NCBI RefSeq assembly: GCF_010998615.1
Contig: NZ_JAAEAH010000048.1
Coordinates: 1 to 64,000 of the forward strand
Length of the DNA stretch: 64,000 nucleotides
Direction of reading: 5' to 3'
From: Myxococcus sp. CA023
GTDB lineage: Bacteria > Myxococcota > Myxococcia > Myxococcales > Myxococcaceae
Both the position numbers and the translations under genes were made by a program. The stretch's first letter is position 1. Every line of letters begins with the position of its first letter. This document shows positions 9,372 through 17,436 of this stretch, piece after piece. The notes under the pieces are model-generated. The model was not told the origin of the DNA, did no database searches, and saw only the letters and a list, made by a program, of their open reading frames with translations.

Positions 9372-9401
9372 CACGCGGTGGGTCTGGGTTCCCACCGCGT
9401 G
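9372..9401 (+). terminator. Terminator-like hairpin after infC
   Basis: Perfect 11-bp stem CACGCGGTGGG / CCCACCGCGTG with an 8-nt loop, starting 11 nt after the infC stop. No U-tract follows, as is common in this GC-rich genome. It separates infC from the macroglobulin operon. Confidence 0.65.
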
Positions 9402-9603
9402 CGGCGCCTCTCGGAAGTTGGGAAGGTGTGGCCGCCACCACACGGGCAGGCAGCCAGGCGTGGCTTGCCGCCCACAGGTCCGGCGCTCCTTGCCTGGGAG
9501 AGGCCGCCCAGGCGACTGGCAAGCGACTTGAAAAGGAGGGCACTGCTGCCGCAGTCTGTCCGCCCGCGAACGCTCGCGGACCTCCTTTCATCAAGGACGC
9601 GTG

Positions 9604-10500
9604 ATGCTGCCTGTCCTCCTCGCCGTGCTGCTGGCGCAGACGCCCGCCGCCAATCCCCGTCAACAGGGCGTGCCCATTGGCAAGGGCAAGACGCTCCCGG
9701 TCGTCACCCTGTCCGCGCCGTCGGGCGGTTGGACGGTGGACCGGATGATGCTCATCGAGGGCACCGTCAGCGACACCACCATTGACCCGGTGGTGGTGTC
9801 CATCAACGGCGACCGCTACCTGATGCGCACGTACCGCGGGCGCTTCAGTCGCAAGTTCCCCGCCGCCAGCGGGAAGAACGTCGTCACGGTGATGGCCACC
9901 AACCAGGCCGGCACCGCGCGCACGCAGGCCACCAGCTACGCGCAGATTCCGCCGGTGCCCTTCAAGGTGGTGCTCACCAGCGACACCGACGGCGTCTACA
10001 CCGACCTGCACCTGTACGAGCCCACCGACGCCAGCGCCAAGGACGGCACCCTGGACGTGCAGAAGATGGCGCACGTGTACTGGGCCGACACCGCGAGCCC
10101 CTCCGGTGGCACCTTCTTCCTCAACTCGCAGGGCGGTGACTTCGACCAGCCCGCGTATGGCCCATACCTCTACATCCACCGCGCGCCGCCCAAGGGCGTG
10201 TATCTGGTGGCCACCAACTACTGGCCCAGCGGTGACAAGGCCCACACCGTGGCGACACTGAACCTGTCGCTCTTCGAAGGCACGCCGAACGAGATTCGCC
10301 GCATGGTGCGCATCCCCCTGGCCACGCCGGGTACCACCCGCGTGCTGGCCTGGGTGAACGTGCTCGGGGACGGGCAGGCCGAGGTGTTCGTGCCCTCGCA
10401 GGACCCGCGTCCGAAGCACGCCGCGTGGCCGAAGAACCTGGATGAGGCACTCAAGGCGCTCCAGTCCAATGGGGATGGCGGCGGCGAAGGCGAGTACTGA
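9604..10500 (+). CDS. YfaP-family exported protein (DUF2135), first gene of macroglobulin operon
   Basis: 298 residues. ATG 9604 is chosen over GTG 9601 because AAGGA (9593-9597) is then 6 nt away. An N-terminal signal peptide ([16 protein letters not shown]) exports it. Residues ~28-115 form a beta-rich Ig-like domain ([30 protein letters not shown]), and ~120-240 is the DUF2135-like part with [24 protein letters not shown] and [15 protein letters not shown], the last a conserved aromatic segment. C-terminal ~40 residues are polar and variable. In E. coli the same family (YfaP) is encoded next to YfaQ, YfaS, YfaT and YfaA, exactly the families that follow here. Probable periplasmic partner of the macroglobulin; biochemical role unknown. 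Confidence 0.8.
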   Translation: MLPVLLAVLLAQTPAANPRQQGVPIGKGKTLPVVTLSAPSGGWTVDRMMLIEGTVSDTTIDPVVVSINGDRYLMRTYRGRFSRKFPAASGKNVVTVMATNQAGTARTQATSYAQIPPVPFKVVLTSDTDGVYTDLHLYEPTDASAKDGTLDVQKMAHVYWADTASPSGGTFFLNSQGGDFDQPAYGPYLYIHRAPPKGVYLVATNYWPSGDKAHTVATLNLSLFEGTPNEIRRMVRIPLATPGTTRVLAWVNVLGDGQAEVFVPSQDPRPKHAAWPKNLDEALKALQSNGDGGGEGEY

Positions 10501-10529
10501 CGCCTCCGTCGTTCAGGGCCTCCACGACC

Positions 10530-11153
10530 ATGCGCCGCGTCCTTCCCCTGCTCCTGCTGCTCCATGCGTCCGCGCAAGCGGCGTCGGACGCGAAGTCACA
10601 CGACGCGGAGGCATCCACGACGCCCGAGACGCGCGACGTGCTGCTCCGCCGGTTGGTGGCGCGCGTGGCGCTGGCCCAGGTCCGCAAGCAGGACGCCGCG
10701 TGGCATCCGGACCAGCGGGACTGCGCGGGCCTCATCCGCTTCGCCTTCCGTTCCGCGTACAAGCAGGTCGCTGTGGAGCGCCTGTCCACGCCGCTGTGGC
10801 GTGACGGCCGGGGCCGCCCGTCCGATTTCGCGGACGCGGAGGTGCTGCTCCAGCACAGCTTCCAGTTCCTGGGCCGTGACGACGCCACCCGCGAGTCGCT
10901 GCGCACCGGCGACGTGCTCGCCTTCCGCCAGGAGCAGGACGCGGGCCCCATCTTTCATCTGATGCTGGTGGTGCGCCCGGAGGACCGGGCCCACGCGCCC
11001 GCGCGCGTCGTCTACCACCCGGGGGAGAAGGGCGCCGCGGTGCGCACCGGCGTCCTCCACCACCTGGCCACCGAGGCGCCGCTGGAGTGGCGCCCGGTGC
11101 CGCAGAACGCTTCCTTCCTCGGCTTCTTCCGTTTCAAGGAGTGGATGTCATGA
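10530..11153 (+). CDS. YfaT-family exported protein (DUF1175), NlpC/P60-like
   Basis: 207 residues with a signal peptide (MRRVLPLLLLLHASAQAA). The core resembles a papain-like NlpC/P60 fold: QRDCAGLIRFAFRSAY puts a Cys at residue 67 at the head of a helix, and IFHLMLVV supplies a His at residue 141 in the following strand, the usual Cys/His order of that superfamily. DUF1175 members are annotated as unknown; the peptidase resemblance is my inference from this motif pair. Gene lies 29 bp after the YfaP gene, and its stop overlaps the next start (ATGTCATGA, ATG 11150 and TGA 11151-11153), which indicates translational coupling. In this cluster a peptidoglycan peptidase would fit with the predicted wall enzymes of the last gene. 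Confidence 0.8.
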   Translation: MRRVLPLLLLLHASAQAASDAKSHDAEASTTPETRDVLLRRLVARVALAQVRKQDAAWHPDQRDCAGLIRFAFRSAYKQVAVERLSTPLWRDGRGRPSDFADAEVLLQHSFQFLGRDDATRESLRTGDVLAFRQEQDAGPIFHLMLVVRPEDRAHAPARVVYHPGEKGAAVRTGVLHHLATEAPLEWRPVPQNASFLGFFRFKEWMS

Positions 11154-12718
11154 CGTCTCCCAAGAGTGGCCCGCCCAAGGCACTGCTCATCGGCGTGGTT
11201 ACCGTCCTCGTGGGCGGCGCCGTGGCCGGAGCCTTCTTCCTGGGCCGGCGCAGCGGGCAGTCCGGCGACGGCGGTGGCACTGTCACGAACCTGCTCGGCG
11301 GCGAGCGCAAGGGCCCGCCCAGCGCGGGCGCCGGCGTGGAAGGCATGCCCGCGCCCGCGATGACGGCGCTGGAGGTGCCCGGCACGGCCGCGCCTTCCGC
11401 CCTCTGGGTGGACGTGCACCACCCGGGCAAGGTGCGGGATGCGCTGGCGGCCAACGTGTGGCTGCGCGACCAGCTCCAGAAGCCGCTGGGCCAGGGCTTC
11501 ATCGGTGCGTGGGCCGCCTTCTTCGGCTCCACCGGCGAGGACCTCCAGGCGGGCTTCAAGGGCGCGGTGCTGGACCTCTTCGCGGGGCAGTTGTTGGACG
11601 CGCCCTTCCGCGTGACGTGGTTCGCCGGTGACGCGCGCTCCAGCACGCCGGCCTTCATCCTTCCCAAGCCGGGCCGCGCCGCGACGTCCGCGTACGAGGC
11701 GCTGGACGGCGTGGCCAGCCGCGGCGGCATGACGGCGCCGCACTGCCCGGGCGGCGGCTCGGAAGGCACCTTCGAGATGAAGCGCTGGCTGGTGGCGGAG
11801 CAGACGCTGTGGGCGGGCCGCCTCAAAGACAGGCTGGTGCTCGCGCGCCACCCGGTGGCGGTGCTCCACGGCCTGTGCGCGGAGCTGCCGGAGCTGAAGG
11901 CGAAGGACGGCGTGGACGTGGAGCTGGGTTACGACCCGGAGGCCTACGGCCGCGAGGTGCAGCTCTTGTCGATCGTGGTGGGGCTGGCCCCGGGCACGCG
12001 GCTCCAGTTCGGCGTGGAGGCGGGACGGGTGGTGGGCCGGGGCATCGCGGGCGAGCTGCTGGACGGCCCCGCGCGCCTGGACGCCGCGCCCCTGTCCGAC
12101 GACCTGCTGAAGCTGGTGCCGGAGGACACGCCGGTGCTGTTGGCCTTCCAGCTCAAGCTGCCGGAGTCGTTGGACCCCGAGACGCTCAAGGCGTACTGGG
12201 AGAAGGGCGGCGGCAAGGGCCCCACGCGCACGCGTCAGGTGGCGCTGGTGTGGACGCCGCGCGGTGATGCGAAGCTGCCCGTGGAGCTGGCCGTGCTGTG
12301 GGGCCGCACCGACGACGCGGCCGCGCTGGAGGGCCTGTTCTCTGGTGGCTACAACCGGCTGGTGCGCGGCACCCACTGCAACCACGTGGTGCTGGCGTCC
12401 AACGACGCGGAGCTGGAGCGCCTGCGCAAGGCGTGCGCGGGTCAGCAGCCCAACATGCTCAACGCCGCGGGCCCGGTGGTGGCGGGGCTGCGCGCGCCCA
12501 CTTCGGTGGCTTTCGGGGTGAACACGGGCCGGCTGCTCAGCGGGCTCACCATGGATGGTTACCTGTCCGAGTTCCGGGTCAGCCGCAACGCGCCCATGCC
12601 GAGCGCGGCGCCCCCGGAAATCGAAGCGGCGCGGAGCGACCTGGAGTCGCTGCCGTACCTGGGCCTGCGCGGCACCGTGCAGGGCGATTCGCTGGTTCCT
12701 GGAGGTTTCGGGTCATGA
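11150..12718 (+). CDS. YfaA-family membrane-anchored protein (DUF2138)
   Basis: 522 residues from ATG 11150, which overlaps the preceding stop; a longer frame upstream is a shadow of that gene. One N-terminal membrane helix (ALLIGVVTVLVGGAVAGAFF, ~13-32) anchors a large periplasmic part. Recognisable conserved stretches are HPGKVRDALAANVWLRDQL (~90), a FAGQLLDAPFRVTWFAGDA block (~145) and LGYDPEAYGREVQLLSIVV (~260). No catalytic motif seen. DUF2138/YfaA proteins are known to me only from this genomic neighbourhood, beside macroglobulin genes. The stop overlaps the macroglobulin start by 4 bp (ATGA at 12715-12718). Likely a membrane scaffold of the complex; that is inference. Confidence 0.8.
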   Translation: MTSPKSGPPKALLIGVVTVLVGGAVAGAFFLGRRSGQSGDGGGTVTNLLGGERKGPPSAGAGVEGMPAPAMTALEVPGTAAPSALWVDVHHPGKVRDALAANVWLRDQLQKPLGQGFIGAWAAFFGSTGEDLQAGFKGAVLDLFAGQLLDAPFRVTWFAGDARSSTPAFILPKPGRAATSAYEALDGVASRGGMTAPHCPGGGSEGTFEMKRWLVAEQTLWAGRLKDRLVLARHPVAVLHGLCAELPELKAKDGVDVELGYDPEAYGREVQLLSIVVGLAPGTRLQFGVEAGRVVGRGIAGELLDGPARLDAAPLSDDLLKLVPEDTPVLLAFQLKLPESLDPETLKAYWEKGGGKGPTRTRQVALVWTPRGDAKLPVELAVLWGRTDDAAALEGLFSGGYNRLVRGTHCNHVVLASNDAELERLRKACAGQQPNMLNAAGPVVAGLRAPTSVAFGVNTGRLLSGLTMDGYLSEFRVSRNAPMPSAAPPEIEAARSDLESLPYLGLRGTVQGDSLVPGGFGS

Positions 12719-15700
12719 AGTGCTTCATCCGACTGGCGGCTCTGTCCGCGCTCATGCTGTCCGGCGTGGCCCTGGCCAAGCCGCTCTACATCACCGTCCC
12801 GCGCTCCTATGGCACCCAGGAGCCGGTGGCGGTGGACGTCGCCTTCGAGGACAAGGGCCCCGTCGAGCTGCGCGTCCTCAAGCCGGAGAACCTGGACGCC
12901 TTCATCCGCGCCCAGGGAGATTTGCGGCGCGCGTACCAGACGCCGCCCACGCTGAAGAATCCGGGCCGCGCGCTCAGCCGTGGCTTCAACGCGGTCCGCA
13001 CGCCGGGCATGTTCCTGCTCGACACGCTCAACCCCGCCTTCCGCGACGAGGTGGGAGAGGTGCTGCCCCGTGCGCCGCAAGCGTCGGGCTCGGGCGAGCC
13101 GCTGGCGAAGGTGGCCGAGGGACCGGAGCGCCTGGTGGGCGTGCCGCCCGGCTTCACGGTGACGCGCAGCCAGTGGCTGAACCTGGACCTGGGCGGCGCC
13201 GAGCGGGACTTCAACGTCCCCGGCTTCAATGCCAGTGGCCCCAGCGGCTTCCAGGAGCGCCGCGTCACGCTGGCGCCGCTGCCCGCGGGCACCTACGTGC
13301 TCCAGTTGGTGCAGGGCCGCGTGGAGGGACAGGTGGTGCTGGTCGTCAGTGATTTGACGGTGCAGCTCAAGCAGACGGATGGCCAGGTGCTGGTGCGCGT
13401 GGCGGGCCGGGACCAGAAGCCGCGCGAGGGCGCCGAGGTGCAGGTGTACCTGCCCAAGGGCAAGGGCCCCGCCGGCAAGACGAACGCGAAGGGCGAGGTG
13501 ACGCTGGAGGTGTCGGAGCCGCGCGTCATCGCCACGGCGACGGCGGGTGGGGACACGGCCATTGTCGACACGGACTTCTACTCCGCGCTGGCGGTGGCGC
13601 CGGACGTGTTCATCTACAGCGACCGGCCCATCTACAAGCCGGGCCACGAGGTGAAGTTCCGCGGCGTGGTGCGCCAGCCGGACACCTTCCTGGCGCGCCT
13701 CTTCACGCCGAAGAAGCGCCAGGTGCAGGTGAAGCTCGTCTCGCAGGAGGGCCGCGCGCTCACCACGCGCGCCTCGGTGGACGAGTTCGGCGCCTTCCAC
13801 GGCACGCTGAAGGTGCCGGACGACCTGGGCACCGGCGTGCTGCGCGTGGAGGCGGAGGTGGATGGGCACCCGCACCAGGGCGAGGCCCGCGTGCAGGACT
13901 ACGTGAAGCCGACATTCTACCTGGAGATGGAGCCCGCGTCGGAGACGGTGGTGCCCGGCCAGACGCTGCGCGCGAAGGTGCGCGCCCGCCGCTATGCCGG
14001 TGGCACGCCCGACGCCACGAAGTACGAGGTGTTCCTCTACCGCAGTCTGCTGGACGCGCCCGCCTGGGTGGATGACGCGGGCAAGGGCGGCCAGGGCAGC
14101 GACGTGACGTACGGCAGCGCCTCCAGCACGGAGGGCAAGCTGAGCGTGCCGGAGCGGCTGTACTCCTCCGTGGAGGCGCGCGGTGCGTATGACGACCCGT
14201 GGTCCAGCGCCAGCGGCTTCGACGCTAACGGCGAGGCTGAAATCGAGGTGGCCGTGCCGGCGCTGGCCGCTGGCGAGGAGCGGCTGCCGTACCGGTACTC
14301 GCTCACCGTGCGCGCGCGCGATGACCAGGAGACCTTCGCCAACGCCACGTCCGCCTTCTTCCTGTCGAAGGTGGAGGTGCTGGGCCTGGCGCGTTACTCC
14401 GACGCGGTCGTGGCCAAGAGCGGCGACGCGACGCTGGCGATTCGCGCCACCACGCTGTCGGGCAAGCCCTACGGCGTGACGCAGGGCGAGGTGGAGTTCG
14501 TGCGGCGCGCGGCGGATGGCTCGGAGAAGAGCCTGGGCAAGCGCTCCTTCTCCACTGCGGCGGATGGCACGCACCGTGAGAAGGTCCCCACCTCGGACGT
14601 GGGCACCGTGCTGGCGCGCGTGGTGGTGAAGGACAAGAACGGTGAGGCGTGGCAGGGCGAGGAGTCCCTGCTCGTCATCGGCGGCGCGGACGAGCCGGTG
14701 GCGCGCGTGCCCAACCTGACGCTGGCCTCGCTCTCCGGGACGCTGGCGCCGGGAGACACCGCGAAGCTGGTGGCGCTGATGCCGGACAGCTGGGGCTCGG
14801 GCGGCCGTGACGCGGGCCCGGTGTGGGTGACGCTGTCGGGCGCCTCGCTCTACGACACGCAGGTGGTGGAGCTGACGGGCCGCACGCTGGTGCACAGCTT
14901 CAACGTGGAGAAGCGCTTCGGCAGCGCGGTGTATGCGTCCGTCGCGTACCCCACGGCCACGGGCCGCTGGGAGGAGCGCACGGTGGCCTTCCGGGTGATT
15001 CCGCGCGAGCGCACCCTCACGGTGGAGCTGCAGCCCCGCCGCGCGGAGGCCACGCCGCTCACCGAGCAGAGCATTGACGTGCGCGTGGTGGACCACGAGG
15101 GCCGCGGCGTGGTGGCGCAGCTGTCCGTGGGCGTGGTGGACAAGGCCGTCTACGCCATCCAGAGCGAGTTCCGGCCCAAGGTGCTGGACTTCTTCTACCC
15201 GCCGGCGCGCAACAACGTGTCCAACTTCTTCTCGTCGGAGTTCCAGGGCTACGGCTACGGCGAGGCGCTGGCGCGGAAGATGGCGGGGCTGCCGGACCAC
15301 GCCTTCGCCTCCATCAAGCCGCCCAGTCGCCAGACGAAGGACCTGGAGCGCGACACCGCGCACTGGGACCCGGTGGTGGTGACGGACCGGGATGGCCGCG
15401 CCACGGTGCGCTTCACGCTGCCCTCCAACCAGACGCTGTGGGTGGTGACGGCGGTGGCGGCGGACACCTCCGGCCGCTTCGGCGAGGGCACCTCCGAGTT
15501 CGCCACGCGCGGCGGTCTCAACCTCTACGCCGCGCTGCCGCAGTTCCTCCGTGAAGGCGACGAGGCGGTCGCCTCGGTGCGCCTGTCGGCGGGGGAGAAG
15601 TCGCCGGCCAGCCAGCTGCTGGACGTGAAGCTGGCGTCGCTGGGCGCGCTGAAGGCGGACCAGTTCGAGCACAAGGTGGAGCTGGCGAAGGGCGGTGAGC

Positions 15701-17433
15701 AGGTGGTGCCCCTGACGCTGAAGGCCGCGTCCACCGGGGCCGCGCAGCTCACCGTGAATGTGGCGGGCGGCAAGGACTCGCTGAGGGACCTCAAGCGCTT
15801 CGACGTGGACCCGGCGGCGGTGGAGGACGAGGTGAAGGTGAGCGCCTGGGGCGGCGGCGCGCTGGAGGTGCCCGCGCCTCAGGAAGCGACGCTGGCGCGC
15901 GTGGAGCTGGTGCTCCAGCCGTCCATCGTCGACGCGGCGCTGTCCAACGTCCGCGAGCTGCTCACGTACCCCTACGGCTGTCTGGAGCAGTTGGTGTCCA
16001 CCACCGTGCCCAACGTGGCGGTGTACCAGGTACTTCAGAAGGCGGGAGCGCTGGCGAAGCTGGACACGGACACGCAGGCGCTGCTGGCGGAGGCGCGCAG
16101 CCGCTCCGTGCAGGGCACCGCGCGCATCCTCGACATGTCGGTGAAGGGCGGCGGCTTCACCTGGTTCGGTGGCTATGAGACGCCGAGCCTGCCGCAAACG
16201 CTCATCGCGCTGGATGGTCTGGCCTACGCGGCCGAGGCGGGGCTGGTGGACCGCGCCGACCCGCGCCTGATGGAGAGCGCTCGCTGGCTTGAGGCGCAGG
16301 AGGGCCTGCCGCCCGAGTACGACGCCACGCGCGCCTACGTGCTGGCGCGGCTGGAGGGCTCCAAGCAGGCCGCGCGCGTGCGGGCGTTGGTGCAGGGTGC
16401 GGATGGCGGGGACCTGTACCCGCTGGCCCTGGCGGTGCTGGCCGCGGAGAAGGCCGGCGTCATCAAGGAGCCCGCGCTCCAGACTCAAATCAACGCGCTG
16501 GTCGCGCGCAGCGCGCAGGGCTACGCCACGCTGGCCGCCCTCACGCCGGGCCAGCCGCTGGAGCAGTCGGAGGCCTTCTTCCGCTTCCCGCTGCGGCGCG
16601 TGGGTATGACGGCCATCGCCGCGCACGCGGCCTCGTTCGGCACGTTGGACATCACCCGCGCGCGCCGCCGCATCCTGGAGCTGCTGTCCGAGCCTGACCT
16701 GTCCACCTTCGACCGGAGCACCACGCTGCTGCACTCGCTGTGGCTGCTGGAGCGCGACGCGAAGGCGATGCAGGGCATGAAGGCGCCCGAGGTGAAGGGC
16801 GTGAAGACGCCGGTGAAGTTCGCCCCGCGCGGTCTGGGCCTGGTGGCGGTGCTGGCGCCGGGCACGCGCACCGTGGACGTGGGCGGCTTCGACGGCGTGG
16901 CCACGCTGCGCGCCACCACGCGCACCCCGCTGTCCGCCGTGCAGCCGAAGGCGGAGGGCATGTCCATCCAACGCGCCTACTACGTGCTGCGCGAGGGCGG
17001 GAAGGTGCGGCTGGGCGCGGGCGACACCGTGTCCCAGGGCGAGGAGGTCTACGTGGAGCTGACGATGGACGCGCGCGGCGACAACCGCGTGCGCTCGGCT
17101 TACTACGTGGTGGAGGACGCGGTGCCCGCCGGCTTCGTGCCGCTCCAGGAGGACAAGGCCTTCCGTGGGCCGCCGCACTCGCTGCCGCTGGTGCCCGAGG
17201 CGCTCAAGCGCCGCGTGCTCAACCCGGAGCGCGCGACGTTCTTCTTCGAGGAGCCGGCGTGGTGGAGCGACAGCCCGCGCACCGTGGGCTACGTGCTGCG
17301 CGCGCAGTTCGCCGGCACCTTCTCCGCGCCGCCCGCGCACATCGAGGACATGTACGCCGCCAGCATCCACGGGCGGACGGCCGCGGACTCGCTGAAGGTG
17401 GTGCCCTCCAAGAAGCACCTGGGCGACCTGTAG
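12715..17433 (+). CDS. Bacterial alpha-2-macroglobulin, YfaS type, with CLEQ thioester
   Basis: 1572 residues. Start ATG 12715 is followed by a Sec signal peptide (MKCFIRLAALSALMLSGVALA) without a lipobox, so the protein is periplasmic or secreted rather than lipid-anchored. The A2M_N motif YSDRPIYKPGHEVKFRGVV is at ~302-320; the later macroglobulin block with QTLWVVTAVAADTSGRFGE is at ~905; and the reactive thioester motif PYGCLEQ has its Cys at 1089, followed by an alpha-helical thioester domain (GGFTWFGGYETPSLPQT). C-terminal domain carries YYVVEDAVPAGFVPL and the YVLRAQFAGTFSAPP ending typical of the family. Such proteins trap proteases after bait cleavage, with covalent attachment through the thioester. 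Coupled to the genes on both sides (4-bp overlap before, 3-bp gap after). In E. coli the corresponding gene is yfaS. Confidence 0.95.
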   Translation: MKCFIRLAALSALMLSGVALAKPLYITVPRSYGTQEPVAVDVAFEDKGPVELRVLKPENLDAFIRAQGDLRRAYQTPPTLKNPGRALSRGFNAVRTPGMFLLDTLNPAFRDEVGEVLPRAPQASGSGEPLAKVAEGPERLVGVPPGFTVTRSQWLNLDLGGAERDFNVPGFNASGPSGFQERRVTLAPLPAGTYVLQLVQGRVEGQVVLVVSDLTVQLKQTDGQVLVRVAGRDQKPREGAEVQVYLPKGKGPAGKTNAKGEVTLEVSEPRVIATATAGGDTAIVDTDFYSALAVAPDVFIYSDRPIYKPGHEVKFRGVVRQPDTFLARLFTPKKRQVQVKLVSQEGRALTTRASVDEFGAFHGTLKVPDDLGTGVLRVEAEVDGHPHQGEARVQDYVKPTFYLEMEPASETVVPGQTLRAKVRARRYAGGTPDATKYEVFLYRSLLDAPAWVDDAGKGGQGSDVTYGSASSTEGKLSVPERLYSSVEARGAYDDPWSSASGFDANGEAEIEVAVPALAAGEERLPYRYSLTVRARDDQETFANATSAFFLSKVEVLGLARYSDAVVAKSGDATLAIRATTLSGKPYGVTQGEVEFVRRAADGSEKSLGKRSFSTAADGTHREKVPTSDVGTVLARVVVKDKNGEAWQGEESLLVIGGADEPVARVPNLTLASLSGTLAPGDTAKLVALMPDSWGSGGRDAGPVWVTLSGASLYDTQVVELTGRTLVHSFNVEKRFGSAVYASVAYPTATGRWEERTVAFRVIPRERTLTVELQPRRAEATPLTEQSIDVRVVDHEGRGVVAQLSVGVVDKAVYAIQSEFRPKVLDFFYPPARNNVSNFFSSEFQGYGYGEALARKMAGLPDHAFASIKPPSRQTKDLERDTAHWDPVVVTDRDGRATVRFTLPSNQTLWVVTAVAADTSGRFGEGTSEFATRGGLNLYAALPQFLREGDEAVASVRLSAGEKSPASQLLDVKLASLGALKADQFEHKVELAKGGEQVVPLTLKAASTGAAQLTVNVAGGKDSLRDLKRFDVDPAAVEDEVKVSAWGGGALEVPAPQEATLARVELVLQPSIVDAALSNVRELLTYPYGCLEQLVSTTVPNVAVYQVLQKAGALAKLDTDTQALLAEARSRSVQGTARILDMSVKGGGFTWFGGYETPSLPQTLIALDGLAYAAEAGLVDRADPRLMESARWLEAQEGLPPEYDATRAYVLARLEGSKQAARVRALVQGADGGDLYPLALAVLAAEKAGVIKEPALQTQINALVARSAQGYATLAALTPGQPLEQSEAFFRFPLRRVGMTAIAAHAASFGTLDITRARRRILELLSEPDLSTFDRSTTLLHSLWLLERDAKAMQGMKAPEVKGVKTPVKFAPRGLGLVAVLAPGTRTVDVGGFDGVATLRATTRTPLSAVQPKAEGMSIQRAYYVLREGGKVRLGAGDTVSQGEEVYVELTMDARGDNRVRSAYYVVEDAVPAGFVPLQEDKAFRGPPHSLPLVPEALKRRVLNPERATFFFEEPAWWSDSPRTVGYVLRAQFAGTFSAPPAHIEDMYAASIHGRTAADSLKVVPSKKHLGDL

Positions 17434-17436
17434 TCC

